Positions 51,604 to 60,404 of a stretch of DNA of 64,000 nucleotides are shown here, one piece after another. The notes under the pieces were generated by a model. That model ran no database searches. It was not told the DNA's origin and saw only the letters and a list, made by a program, of their open reading frames with translations. The stretch is taken from the NCBI GenBank assembly GCA_965216025.1, contig CBDCEX010000018.1, positions 434,001-498,000 on the forward strand, given 5' to 3'. Both the position numbers and the translations under genes were made by a program. Origin of the DNA: JADFQT01 sp965216025. GTDB lineage: Bacteria > Chloroflexota > Dehalococcoidia > Lucifugimonadales > UBA3495. The first letter of the stretch is position 1. Each line of letters begins with the position of its first letter.

Positions 51604-53055
51604 TACTACAACGACGGGTTTAAGGTGGCGGCTCCATCCTGCTTTCGCGGCGGGTGGAGCGGCGTCTCTCGTGGGAACGGCGAGCCCGTTCGTTGCGTAG
51701 CTGCGTATCCTCCAGCCACAACAGCAATTGATCGGGCCCGAACTGCTCCCGGGGCAGCATCTCCCGCACCACCCGGTACACCTGTGGCCTCGTGATCCGG
51801 GGCATCTTTTTCCCCCCAATCCTGCTGCAGGCTCAGCAGGAACGCCCCACCCAGCAGGCACATGGCTATGTGGTGATGCCACCCTGCCCAGCTGCGGGTC
51901 TCGTATTCGTCCAGCCCCACGTCACCCTTCTCAGTCTCGAACTCCGTTTCAATGCGCCACCTGGACCCACCCACGTAGGCCAGAGTCTCCAAGGTTGTGC
52001 CCTCGGGAGCGTTGGACAGGTAGTAGCGGGGCTCGCTGCCGTCCAGGTTCCGGCGCCAGACGGCCCACAGTTCCTCGCCGGGCTTGCGCCTCCTGGTGGC
52101 CCGCACCCGCTGGGCACTGAACCGGTAGGTGCGCGGCCCCTGGCTTCCCTGGGCCACCGTTATCTCCCGCCAAGCCTCATCCGGCAGTTCATCACCGCGC
52201 TGCTCCATGGTCCGCCGCTGCCCAGGCCGCAGCTTGGGTTTGCGGGGGCGGCCGAACCCCGGATATTCCGGACTGGTCCAAGCCGGGTCCAAGGGCCAGA
52301 CCGTAGTGCCGCCCGGAACGTCCAGCACGTAGCGCATCCCCAGGGCCGCCAGTCCCTCCCGGAAGGTCGGCGACATCCCGAAGGCGTCGTCTCCGGCAAC
52401 CCACTCGGCCCTGAGGTAGCCCAACTCCAGGACCCGCTCCAGCATCTCCAGGGCCAACTCCGTCTTTGACCGGTAGTTCCGCCGGTCCTCCGGCACACCC
52501 GCCGCAGCACACCGGTCCTGGTCGGAGGTCCAACTCTTGGGCAGATACAGCCGCTTGTCCACCAACGCCCGGCCCAGCGGGCTGACGTAGGCCAGGAACA
52601 TCCCACCCTGGCAGTTGGCCACCTTGCCCAGCCTGCCGCAGTACTGCCGGGCCACTCCCGCCGATTTCCTGCCCTGCTTGGGGAAGTCGCTGCCATCGAA
52701 CACCCACACCGCCTCCGGGTGTCCCAGCCTGGGGGCCAAGTATTCCTGCAACCGCCCTATGACTGTCTCATCGGACCACCGGGCCTCGGTGAGAAAGCGC
52801 TGCATCGCCCGGGCCGAGATGCCCACCGATTCCGAGAGATTCTCGGCGTTGCGCCGCTCCTGGTCCTGCACCAGCAGCGCCTGAAGGTAATTCCCGCTGT
52901 GATCCCGCCACTGCTTGCGGCCGAAGGAGGCCGCAAAGAAGGCGTGGAATTCCTGAAGGCTGTCGTAGACCCGCTCGAAGCTCGCCGCATCCATCACTCA
53001 AACCACCCAACATCATCTGTCCAGCCATCCTACCAGACAACTCGTCGTTGTAGTA
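51604..53055 (-). mobile_element. IS701-family insertion sequence, copy 2
   Basis: A 1,452-bp element with termini TACTACAACGACG inward on both sides and CTAG flanking both ends (51600-51603, 53056-53059), the 4-bp YTNR target duplication. Over the part visible in both, it differs from copy 3 (63198 to the window end) at about one base in 800, so the two are recent copies of one another. Confidence 0.93.
51620..52997 (-). CDS. IS701-family transposase, C terminus in a second frame
   Basis: Main frame from ATG 52997: FFAASFGRKQWRDHSGNYLQ, VWVFDGSDFPKQGRKSAGVA (first Asp), AEWVAGDDAFGMSPTFREGL (second Asp), GGSRWRIETEFETEKGDVGL (Glu). It stays open to 51606 in one frame, but the conserved C terminus (MPRITRPQVYRVVREMLPRE to RRSHERRR) is in another, 51805 down to 51620, entered at a G6A5 tract (complement of 51807-51817). 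The in-frame tail past the tract is Gly/Arg-rich and not conserved in copy 1. See the finding on conserved slippage. Confidence 0.9.
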
Positions 53056-53059
53056 CTAG

Positions 53060-53407
53060 GTATTCGGTGCCGCTAATGCGCTTCAACAGGGGGGTATCCA
53101 GTTTCCGGTTGGTGGGTATGTCCGAGGCGGTGGCAATCCGCCCGGCGGTGAAGTCCATCAGATGGGCGGTGTGGCTGTTGGCATTGGCCCGGTAATCGGC
53201 GACCAGGGCGTTCTCCTGGAGGGTGAAGCAGGCGACATCCTCGACCCAGACGACAAAGTCTACCTCGGGGCTGTGCCTGGCTGCTTTGACCTCGTAGAGG
53301 GCCTGACCGGAGATCTGGGTGGCTTCAATCTTTTGGTAGACGCGGAGTTCCGCCTGGCGCTTGGGGTCATTGTGGTGGTATTCCGGAAATTCAGGGTTTA
53401 TACGCAT
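53060..53407 (-). pseudogene. NERD-like (nuclease-related domain) gene truncated by IS701
   Basis: ATG 53407 begins MRINPEFPEYHHNDPKRQAE, then LRVYQKIEATQISGQALYEV, AARHSPEVDFVVWVEDVACF, resembling the NERD core (xAExxVYxxL..., xxxEVDFVV). Later text HTAHLMDFTAGRIATASDIP is less typical. The homologous frame ends at EY (about 53066), where IS701 begins; the final residues of the open frame come from the IS end. Family assignment is tentative; truncation is direct. Confidence 0.6.
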
Positions 53408-53850
53408 ATAGTCTTAACCTCGTTGTTTATCAGAGTGGGGTTTCAAGCAAGGGGATCGGTCGCCGTGGCAACAATTCCATCGGGCGAAGCGGTTAAAGCC
53501 CCGGGTGGAGCCCTGCATGGGACGAACTCAGACAGGATTGTCGTCCTGGCGCTGGGGTTGGACCGCGGGTCCTGCGGTGGGGGCAGGCGAGGGACTCTCT
53601 TACCCGCTCCCTTGGCCAAGGGGAACAGGAGGGAATGTCGAACAAGCCATAAGCCCACACAGAAACGTGGTCGGACCGTTTAACCTGTATTCAGAGGGAT
53701 AGTCCTGACCCCTTGCGGTGGGCCCCACCATGGCTCTCTAAGAGGGCCCCTCTTCCTGGCGTTGTCCCTTCAAGCAGCGGTCCTGGCGGTCGTATACTGT
53801 ATCTATGGACGGGGGAGGTCCTGGAATTGGTTGTTGGAGGATGGGTAAAT
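53408..53850. other. Intergenic region, no gene recognised
   Basis: About 440 bp with frames on both strands but no motif, start or ribosome-binding site that I can support. The long plus-strand frame crossing from 53162 is the shadow of the NERD-like fragment. Confidence 0.4.
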
Positions 53851-53955
53851 ATGGCGACAGGTAGCTTGAGGCCGCACCTCGTGCGGGTGATGTCGGCCCA
53901 GCGGGAGCGGCCCCGGAGCACCGGGGAGATCTACGAGGCGGTGGCCGTGACCTGA
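53851..53955 (+). pseudogene. Short fragment resembling a winged-helix N terminus
   Basis: ATG 53851 follows GGAGGATGGGTAAAT. The 34-residue frame (MATGSLRPHLVRVMSAQRER, PRSTGEIYEAVAVT) then stops. The pattern (xLRPHLVRVM..., GEIYEAVA) resembles Mrr-N/winged-helix starts in restriction-associated proteins. Nothing continues it. I treat it as a gene fragment with low confidence. Confidence 0.3.
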
Positions 53956-54177
53956 AAACCGACTCACATTGCCAAAAACGGGGATATTTGAATACATCCG
54001 GCGCCCTGAGAGCCGATTTGAGGATCTCGTTTCCCCCGGGGTGGCCTTAGTTCTTGAGAGGAGAACTTCGCCGTGGCGCTGGCCGGGGCGGCGTCTGCGA
54101 ACCCCTTTGAGGACACTCCGACCCCGCCGGAGGGCCGGTGGAACAGTGGAAGGGAATCAATCCAGGAGGAGGAACAT

Positions 54178-54342
54178 ATGACCAGCGCTGCCAGTGACCA
54201 GATCTACTGCTTCAAGTGCCGCAGCAAGACCGACACCCTGGAGGCCCAGGAAGTGGTCCTGAAGAACGGACGTCCCGCCGTCAACGGCCGATGCACCGTC
54301 TGCGGAACCAAGAAGTTCCGCATGGGCGCGGCCAGGAAGTGA
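54178..54342 (+). CDS. DUF5679-like zinc-ribbon protein
   Basis: A 54-residue protein with two CxxC pairs: IYCFKCRSKTDTLEAQEVVL, then KNGRPAVNGRCTVCGTKKFR. This matches small DUF5679 proteins that often accompany chromatin- or polymerase-associated genes in Chloroflexota. ATG 54178 has an excellent AGGAGGAGGAACAT leader. It is probably a structural zinc ribbon; function unknown. Its normal length suggests an intact gene, in contrast to its neighbours. Confidence 0.85.
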   Translation: MTSAASDQIYCFKCRSKTDTLEAQEVVLKNGRPAVNGRCTVCGTKKFRMGAARK

Positions 54343-54405
54343 CCGGTGGAAGTGAGAGACTTTGTTGCGCTGCTGTAGCTTGTAACCCGGGCCAGGCTGG
54401 TTGGG

Positions 54406-54591
54406 CTACCAGGGACGGCTGAGCTGGCTCCTGGAGACAGCCGGTTCTCCGTCTGTGATGGTTATTTCCTCCCCGTGGTCGGGGATATAGCCCATTGTGA
54501 ATGCGGCAAGCAGCCCAAGCACCAGGGCAAGCGGTGCTGTTGTTGCCAGGGCTCTGGCTCTCGTGTTCAGCTTTATCATGACGGCGGCCAT
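54406..54591 (-). CDS. Possible small membrane protein
   Basis: A 61-residue frame with one hydrophobic segment (TTAPLALVLGLLAAFTMGYI) preceded by basic residues and followed by an acidic tail. Start codon choice is unclear (ATG 54591 or the internal ATG at residue 5). No homology is recognised, and the frame may be spurious. Confidence 0.3.
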   Translation of the reverse strand: MAAVMIKLNTRARALATTAPLALVLGLLAAFTMGYIPDHGEEITITDGEPAVSRSQLSRPW

Positions 54592-54655
54592 TATTGCGCT
54601 GTCCCTAGCGTGTGTCGATAACTCGGCAGCCGATGCTGTGATCAGGTCGCTTCGA

Positions 54656-54738
54656 TTGGCCCATAATTAGACGATGGTTGAAAGACCATCGACGAATTAC
54701 TGAGAAAGCTTTTTAGCCATATGGGAAATGTGGGCCAA
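54656..54738. repeat. Dispersed 78-bp repeat, copy 2, with inverted ends
   Basis: Matches 30091-30168 with about four changes, but here the ends form a perfect 8-bp inverted repeat TTGGCCCA/TGGGCCAA. This looks like a complete small palindromic or MITE-like element, of which copy 1 has lost one end. Confidence 0.85.
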
Positions 54739-54850
54739 GGGTAGTTGAGGCTGAGATCCTTGAGACCGACGATTTCTCGGGCGTAATTGGTCCAGCCCAT
54801 CTGTCCTATAGGCGTGGAGCAGGGTCAACATGCTTGACACGGATTGGTCA

Positions 54851-55105
54851 CTATAGGAAGTTGCTGACTATCTGCACAGCAAATCCCACTACGAGGCAGC
54901 ACAAGGCGACCCAAGACATACCAACATAACGCCTGCCCTTCCCGCGCACTTCTGGATCGGTTCCCCAAGTAAGGTATTGGGCACCAGTTCTACTAACACC
55001 CTCTGGTGGTAATCCGTAGCGGAACAGCAAGATCACACCAACTATGTCAAATGACAGGCCGAGAGAGTTAATGATGTTCGCCAGTGGCCAGTTAACAAAT
55101 GCCAT
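54851..55105 (-). CDS. Small two-helix membrane protein
   Basis: An 84-residue protein with two hydrophobic segments (LANIINSLGLSFDIVGVILL and VGMSWVALCCLVVGFAVQIV) around a polar loop with FRYGLPPEGVSRTGAQYLTW. This is a common form of small bacterial inner-membrane proteins that begin with a helix, a LFRYGLPP turn and a second helix. I start it at ATG 55105 (GGAAGGACAGATCACCG upstream). The longer open frame to 55441 has no conserved features. Confidence 0.65.
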   Translation of the reverse strand: MAFVNWPLANIINSLGLSFDIVGVILLFRYGLPPEGVSRTGAQYLTWGTDPEVRGKGRRYVGMSWVALCCLVVGFAVQIVSNFL

Positions 55106-55471
55106 CGGTGATCTGTCCTTCCCTAACTTATGACTTCGACTGTCCTGCACACATGCGTTCAGCATATCGGCCATCCGCTTGAAGTGCATGTTCGAGGAGG
55201 GAGCTACGGAATCGGATTCCATGCTCCGATGTGGAAGGTGCCCCGCCCACCCGATTTCAGCTACGGCATCGCCCGACTTGCAACTGGCTGCTCCACCCGT
55301 TCTCCTCCACACGGGTAACACACCCCGAAGGCCCCGAGAGTCTCGCGTCCTGTAACGGGGCCTGTCCACATTGCCTGCTTGGCCCGTTGCCGCCGCTACA
55401 GTGTCGGACTCCCACTGGCGAGGCGTACATACTCTTGCCATTAGTAACCGATAGCGTTATTATCGCCATCA
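55106..55471. other. Intergenic region, no gene seen
   Basis: About 365 bp between divergent genes; presumably holds the promoter of the higBA pair. Frames here lack motifs. Confidence 0.4.
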
Positions 55472-55750
55472 GTGAACCGATTTAGAAATGACGATGCTAA
55501 ATGCCTCTTCGCCGGACAAACGGTTCGGCGATTGCCGGCCGACATCCAGCGACGGGCGCGAGTGAGATTACAACGAGTGGTGGCGGCGGCGGCGCTCACC
55601 GACCTCCGTGTACCGCCATCCCACCGACTCGAAGCCCTACGGGGAGATCGGGAGGGCCAGCACAGCATCCGAGTCAACGACCAATGGCGCGTGTGCTTTG
55701 TCTGGACAGACCAGGGCGCTATGGAGATCGAAGTCACCGACTACCACTGA
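55472..55750 (+). CDS. higB: HigB/RelE-type toxin of a type II toxin-antitoxin pair
   Basis: A 92-residue RelE-superfamily mRNA interferase. The pattern MNRFRNDDAKCLFAGQTVRR, ADIQRRARVRLQRVVAAAAL, HRLEALRGDREGQHSIRVND, QWRVCFVWTDQGAMEIEVTD is that of HigB: the R..HPLKG-like block, SIRVNDQWRVCF and a final DYH. HigB cuts ribosome-bound mRNA. The likely start is GTG 55472. The antitoxin gene follows 14 bp later, toxin-first as usual for hig systems. Confidence 0.92.
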   Translation: MNRFRNDDAKCLFAGQTVRRLPADIQRRARVRLQRVVAAAALTDLRVPPSHRLEALRGDREGQHSIRVNDQWRVCFVWTDQGAMEIEVTDYH

Positions 55751-55764
55751 GGAGGAAGCCTACA

Positions 55765-56091
55765 ATGACTACCCCCGAACCGATACACCCGGGAGAACAT
55801 CTGGCGGAGATCATCGAGGAGCTGGGCATCACCCAATATCGCTTGGCCAAGACGATAGGAGTGCCCCAAATACGCATCCACGATATCGTCCACTGCCGCA
55901 GGTCCATCACAGCGGACACGGCGCTGCGAATCGGACAGGCCCTGGGAATGACTCCCGACTTCTGGCTGAACCTCCAGCGGATGCACGATCTGGACGTGGC
56001 CCGTGCCAAGACCGACGTGAGCGCCATCGAGCCTCTAGCCTCCATGGGCCTTCGCGTAACCGCCACTGACACCCTCCGGAAAGACATCTAG
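55765..56091 (+). CDS. higA: HigA-type antitoxin
   Basis: A 108-residue XRE-type antitoxin. PEPIHPGEHLAEIIEELGIT, YRLAKTIGVPQIRIHDIVHC, RRSITADTALRIGQALGMTP, DFWLNLQRMHDLDVAR is the standard HigA sequence. It neutralises HigB and represses the operon. ATG 55765 follows GGAGGAAGCCTACA. It is intact. Confidence 0.95.
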   Translation: MTTPEPIHPGEHLAEIIEELGITQYRLAKTIGVPQIRIHDIVHCRRSITADTALRIGQALGMTPDFWLNLQRMHDLDVARAKTDVSAIEPLASMGLRVTATDTLRKDI

Positions 56092-56096
56092 GCCCT

Positions 56097-56203
56097 CTAG
56101 CAGGCTGCGGAAAAAAGGTCTAGCAGCCGGGAAATAGCCCCATTTCCGTATGCGAATGGCCGGTCAATATTCCCAAAATCAGGCTTTTTCAGCACCCTGC
56201 TAG
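56097..56203. repeat. MITE-like palindromic element (outer)
   Basis: Ends CTAGCAGGCTGCGGAAAAA (56097-56115) and, on the complement of 56203, CTAGCAGGGTGCTGAAAAA match at 17 of 19 positions. The 107-bp element has no gene. Its right end CTAG is the insertion site of the next element. Confidence 0.8.
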
Positions 56204-56348
56204 TATTACAACGACGCTTGGCCAGAAAGGGACCCTGAGCGCCTCTTCAGAGCGACCTGACTACGCGCTTGACAGCTTTGTGGTCTTGCCTTCCGCGAAG
56301 CGATTTCCAGGCAAAAGCTGACCAAATTGAGGAAGCGTCGTTGTAATA
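56204..56348. repeat. MITE with IS701-type ends, flanked by CTAG
   Basis: The element has ends TATTACAACGACGCTT on both sides (perfect inverted repeat) with CTAG duplicated outside (56200-56203 and 56349-56352), exactly the end sequence and target duplication of the IS701 elements in this window. It is 145 bp, non-coding, and inserted in the end of the previous MITE. It should be mobilised by IS701 transposase. Confidence 0.92.
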
Positions 56349-56492
56349 CTAGAAGTCTGGCCGGAAAGCCATTGGCTTGGTTTCGCGCTACGCCAACCAG
56401 ACGCATTGCAGTCTTACACGACATGCTAGTGTATGTAATACGTCGCACAAACGCTCTATTATATCGATAATCGACGTTAAGAAAACGACGAC

Positions 56493-57443
56493 TTGGGGAG
56501 AATCGGGGTTTCCGTCCGAGTTTCTAGGGAACCAAGTCTCGACCTTTTGGCCCTAATGAGCGATGTCTTAGGGAAACAACAGTGGTTCCGGGAATACCGG
56601 GAGTCCGAAGGCATTGAGGAACTGCCCTTCGTTGGAAGTTTCGGGCCTACGGACCCGGTTACGGAAGTTGCCGGCAATATCCGGGAGGTCATAGACGTCG
56701 ATGGCGCTAGGCAGAGGGCCTCAAATTGGGAGGGGTTCATGAGGGAGCTGACCCGCAACGCTGAACAGTCGGGAATTATGATCATGCGCAGCGGGGTGAT
56801 GGGCAACAACACTCATAGGCCGTTGGACGTTGAAGAGTTCCGAGGTTTCTCAGTGAGCGACCACGTCGCCCCACTGATATTCATAAATGGTCAGGACTTC
56901 AGGGGAGCTCAAATCTTCACTCTAGCCCACGAGATGGCCCACATTTGGGCTGGGCAAGGGGGTTTGTCGAATCCCGACTACGGCCTCCGGTCCGAATGGG
57001 AAGATAGCACAGTCGAACAGTTCTGCAACCGGGTTGCCGCCGAGACACTAGAGCCGGGCGAGGATTTCCGGTCTCGTTGGTCGCCCGACCTCCCATCTCT
57101 GTCCGACCATCTAAGAGACCTCAGCCGACATTACAAAGTCAGCGCTATGGTAATTTTGCGACAGGCGCACGACTTTGACCTATTGCCGACGGCCACTTAC
57201 CGAGAGAGTTACAGCGAGCTTGTCGAACAGTCCAGTAAGGTAGAGCCAGCCGGGGAACCTGGCGGAAATTTCTACTATGCCCTTGCCGCACGAAATGGCC
57301 AGAGGTTCACCGAGGCCGTTATCTCCAGCGCAGCAGAAGGAACGCTGATGAGTAGCGAGGCGGCCGATATGCTGGGGGTCAAGGTCAAGACACTTCCGGG
57401 GATTGCCGGCCATTTTTTCGGGAGTCCCTTGACCCTTGCCTGA
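56493..57443 (+). CDS. ImmA/IrrE-family metallo-endopeptidase, N terminus truncated
   Basis: A 316-residue frame from TTG 56493. The catalytic zinc motif HExxH is in IFTLAHEMAHIWAGQGGLSN near residue 150, with the downstream E in CNRVAAETLEPGEDF. The tail (SYSELVEQSSKVEPAGEPGG, FTEAVISSAAEGTLMSSEAA, DMLGVKVKTL) matches proteins that pair with DUF4411 toxins. Such proteins usually begin with an XRE HTH domain; here an in-frame stop lies just upstream at about 56478-56480 and the HTH is absent. Truncation by the adjacent MITEs is a reasonable inference. The next gene overlaps it. Confidence 0.85.
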   Translation: MGRIGVSVRVSREPSLDLLALMSDVLGKQQWFREYRESEGIEELPFVGSFGPTDPVTEVAGNIREVIDVDGARQRASNWEGFMRELTRNAEQSGIMIMRSGVMGNNTHRPLDVEEFRGFSVSDHVAPLIFINGQDFRGAQIFTLAHEMAHIWAGQGGLSNPDYGLRSEWEDSTVEQFCNRVAAETLEPGEDFRSRWSPDLPSLSDHLRDLSRHYKVSAMVILRQAHDFDLLPTATYRESYSELVEQSSKVEPAGEPGGNFYYALAARNGQRFTEAVISSAAEGTLMSSEAADMLGVKVKTLPGIAGHFFGSPLTLA

Positions 57444-57603
57444 GTATTGGTTGGATAGCAACATATTCATTGAGGGCAAGAAGGGGCCTTATGGGTTTGA
57501 TATCGCGCCCAGGTTTTGGGTGCTTATTGACGAACTGGTTGCAGGAAGCCGTTACGTGTCGGAACTTGGGCGTAACTGGCAGTCACACACGAAAACCAAC
57601 TGA
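57436..57603 (+). pseudogene. DUF4411 (PIN-like) toxin, truncated
   Basis: From TTG 57436, overlapping the ImmA/IrrE stop, the frame reads PEYWLDSNIFIEGKKGPYGF, DIAPRFWVLIDELVAGSRYV, the start of a DUF4411 PIN-like toxin (WLDSN.FI.....YPFDI.PGFW..L). It ends at TGA 57601-57603 after 55 residues. The usual 150-residue protein is therefore missing its later catalytic Asp residues. Toxin and regulator are both incomplete, so the pair is dead. Confidence 0.7.
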
Positions 57604-57624
57604 AAGGGAGATTCCGGTGGAATA

Positions 57625-58269
57625 ATGCTTGAATGGCACGATCTCAATGCCCGACATGAGGCAACCCTCCTTTGGCTCGCCGCTATGTTGATTATTGGCA
57701 TTGCAGGGTCCGCAGAAGCCAGGAGGTCAGTTTGCGACCTACTGAAAATGCTCCTCGAGCCAACCATATCGCTGCTGATAGTTGGGCTCCTAGCAAACGT
57801 GATCTTCCTTACGTTCATTGCCGCAATTGTAGGAAGGGAAGTGGGCTTATGGGAGACACTCCCTGTAGTGACTGCAATTGTGTGGGCTCTCACTACGGGG
57901 TTCTCTCTCTTCCTCCATCTAGGAGAACTCCTTGAGGGCGATAATGCATTTAGAAGCAGAGTCTTTAGGATATTGGGGCCATCAACCGTCGTAGCCGAGA
58001 TCGTAGGTGTTTCGGTCCTAGCGTTCTGGTGGGAGCTGTTGCTCATACCTATACTGTTTGTCCTCGTAATTGCGGTGTATGCGAATCGCAGCACTGTCTT
58101 AACGATCGTCTCCAGTGCTCTCCTGATGGCATATGCGGTAGGATTAATATCCGGGGTCATCATCGACTTGGTTAACGATCCGGGAACCTGGCGATCCGTA
58201 ACACAAGCTATCCTGTTGCCCATTGCTTTGACTGTCGGAACTCTTCCCTACATTCAATTGTTAGTGCTA
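57625..58269 (+). CDS. Polytopic membrane protein, 3' end cut by IS630
   Basis: A 215-codon frame from ATG 57625, with GGTGG upstream, up to the IS630 insertion at TA 58268-58269. Six hydrophobic segments alternate with short loops (TLLWLAAMLIIGIAGSA, PTISLLIVGLLANVIFLTFI, LPVVTAIVWALTTGFSLFLH, VVAEIVGVSVLAFWWELLLI, VLTIVSSALLMAYAVGLISG, AILLPIALTVGTLPYIQLLV). I do not recognise the family. Removing IS630 would join it in frame to the sequence at 59589, so it could be the N-terminal part of a larger protein. Confidence 0.7.
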
Positions 58270-59586
58270 GTACAGGTTGGCGTAAATAACCCGGCAGTTC
58301 ATGCGACCAGCACCTTGCCTTGGTAAGTCCATTTGAAGGGCTTTGCCATGGTCCGGTTGTAATAGTCGATGAAGTCCCACACCTTCTGTTTCAGATCGGT
58401 CACCGATCTGAATGACCCTCGCTGTAGCAGTTTTCGCACCAGAATGCTCAGCCAGATTTCCACTTGGTTCATCCATGACGTGTGCTTGGGGGTGTAGTGA
58501 AACACGATACAGTGGCTGGGATCGCTGAGAAATGCGGCCCGGGACTCTCGGTTCGCCAATGTGCCCCACTTGCCCTTCTTACCCAACTCCAGGTCCAGCC
58601 CAGACTCTCTGGCTACCCAGCGCACTAGAGATTCAGAACGGTGCGTGTCCAGGTTGTCCACCACAAAATGCCACCGCTGGGCCGCCCTATCGCTAGCGAT
58701 CACTGCCTCCACATGCTGCAGAAAGTCCGCTTCGGTACGTCTGGGCCCCCCATAGGGCTCAACAATCTGACCCGTCACCACATCCCGACTGATGATGAAG
58801 GAGCGTGTACCATGCCGGATGTACTCAAACTCCCGCCGTTCCACCTTCCCCGGCGCCAAGGGCAACCCAGGATGTTTGCGCTCCAGGGCCTGTACTCCGG
58901 TCAACTCATCAGTGCTCATCACTCGCTCCCCAGATTGGACCAAGGCGGGAGCTTCTCGGTACAGATCGCAGATGTCAGTGACTTTGGCGTCATAGTGCTC
59001 GTCCCCGGAGGGTGTCAACCAATAGCGTATCCGGTGGGGTTTCAGGTCCCCCTTTCTAGAAGCCTGGCCGCATGACGGGGGGAAATCCGTTCTACGATGC
59101 CTTTTTCGATGATCTCATCAGCCAATTCCCGGCTGGTCCACTGGCTGATAGGACGACCGCACTGGCTGGGGGCCTCACAAGCCAGGGACATGATCTGGCA
59201 AACTTGCTCTGGGGTGATCCGGGCGGGAGCCCCAGGACGAGGCGCATCCCGCAACCTTTCTTCTATACTCAGGTCTTCCAGAATGGCTGCCTGTAGCCCC
59301 AGCCAGCGGTTGCGCCAGAACCGTACCGTATCCACATCCAGGCCCACTTCGCGGGCTATTTGGCTGTTGTTCAGGCCAGCCGCGGCAGACAGAATGATTC
59401 TGCCTCGCCGGGCCAACTGCTGGGGGGTGCTATATCGGCGCACCAGGGTTTCCAATCCTTGCTGCTCTTCCGGGGATAATTCCACCACGGGAGGTTTCGG
59501 TCCACGCATCGCCTTCACCACCACACTTCATCTCTCCAACCTCAACGCGCTCATTATACTACTCGGGCTTTTCAGCCCACCTGTAC
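58270..59586 (-). mobile_element. IS630-family insertion sequence
   Basis: A 1,317-bp element with inverted ends GTACAGGTTGGC (58270) and GTACAGGTGGGC (complement from 59586) and a TA on both sides (58268-58269, 59587-59588), the target duplication of the Tc1/mariner-IS630 group. Coordinates of both ends are exact. Confidence 0.93.
58299..59524 (-). CDS. IS630-family transposase in two frames
   Basis: The N-terminal frame (59524 to 59042) carries the HTH pair (LVRRYSTPQQLARRGRIILS, LNNSQIAREVGLDVDTVRFW, WTSRELADEIIEKGIVERIS). It ends in a TGA at ERGT. The C-terminal frame, down to 58299, carries RVMSTDELTGVQALERKHPG (first Asp), HFVVDNLDTHRSESLVRWVA (second Asp) and SWMNQVEIWLSILVRKLLQR (Glu). 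The frames fit together by a -1 shift at AGGGGGA (around 59050), giving ERGDLKPHRIRYWL. IS630 elements often use two frames, so this may be programmed. Catalytic residues are complete. Confidence 0.88.
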
Positions 59587-59588
59587 TA

Positions 59589-60401
59589 GTCTCCATCTAT
59601 GACCGTTTGCCGCTCTGGGTGGGGCGCACGCAGCGCCTGTCCGCCAATGCCAAGCTGGTCCGGCAGCTGTTCAAACAGGCCAGTGACCCCAACAGCCTCA
59701 TTTTTGATGACATCCCTCATATGCTCTCTGGCGGAATGGACCCGGGTGAAGAGAACGTTCTGGGGAATATCTCCAGCAATGTGTATGAAGGGTTGGCGGA
59801 GTTGAGTCAGGCGTATCCGGTGATGCTGCACCGGTTGAAGGAGACGCTGTTGAGCGAGCTTCAGGTTCCCAATTCATCGGTGTCGATGCTGGCGGAGCTG
59901 CGTGCCCGGGCCGAAAATATCAGGGACCTGAGCGGGGACCACCGGATGGAAGCCTTCGTCATGCGCCTGGCCCAGTTCTTTGGAACTGAGGAGGATATGA
60001 AAAGCCTGGCCAGCATGGTGGTCAACAAACCCTCCCTGGGTTGGGTGGATGCGGACATCGATCGGGCCACTGTTGAACTCGCTGAAATGGCCGGGAAATT
60101 CATGCGTGTTGAGTCTTATGCCCACGTCCGGGGGCGTTCCGACAAGCGCCATGCCATGGCCGTCACGGTGGGGATGAGCGGTCGGCCGGAAACGGTCCAC
60201 TGTGAGTTCGACATTACCTCTTTGGACCGGCCCGAAGTGAATGCCCTCGTTCAGAAGATGAATGAGACGTTGCTGAACGCCGGTGAGGAGCGCCGGAACA
60301 TAATCCTGGCCGCTTTGGCGGAGCTCAGCGCGGCCTATCTCAACCCCGAAGAAGCAGAGGATTCGGAGCCGCGGGCAACTGAAAAACAGGTGGTCTGTTG
60401 A
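59589..60401 (+). pseudogene. C-terminal part of a large defence-type protein (DUF6079/BREX-like), 5' truncated
   Basis: 270 codons follow IS630: VSIYDRLPLWVGRTQRLSAN, AKLVRQLFKQASDPNSLIFD, DIPHMLSGG, then a helical region and a C-terminal domain with KSLASMVVNKPSLGWVDADI, DRATVELAEMAGKFMRVESY, AHVRGRSDKRHAMAVTVGMS, GEERRNIILAALAELSAAYL. The LPLWVGRTQRLS...AKLVRQLF..A.DP..LIFDDIP string and the late GR.DKRHA block are of the kind seen near the C terminus of large P-loop proteins of BREX/DUF6079 type. This call is from memory of the family and is tentative. The stop is 3 bp before the PAPS-reductase-like gene. Confidence 0.55.
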
Positions 60402-60404
60402 ACT

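Noticed and set aside
59097..59588. Long open frame entering the defence-like fragment from inside IS630
   Set aside because: It reads through the antisense strand of the transposase and is an artefact of the junction; the real sequence begins at the TA.
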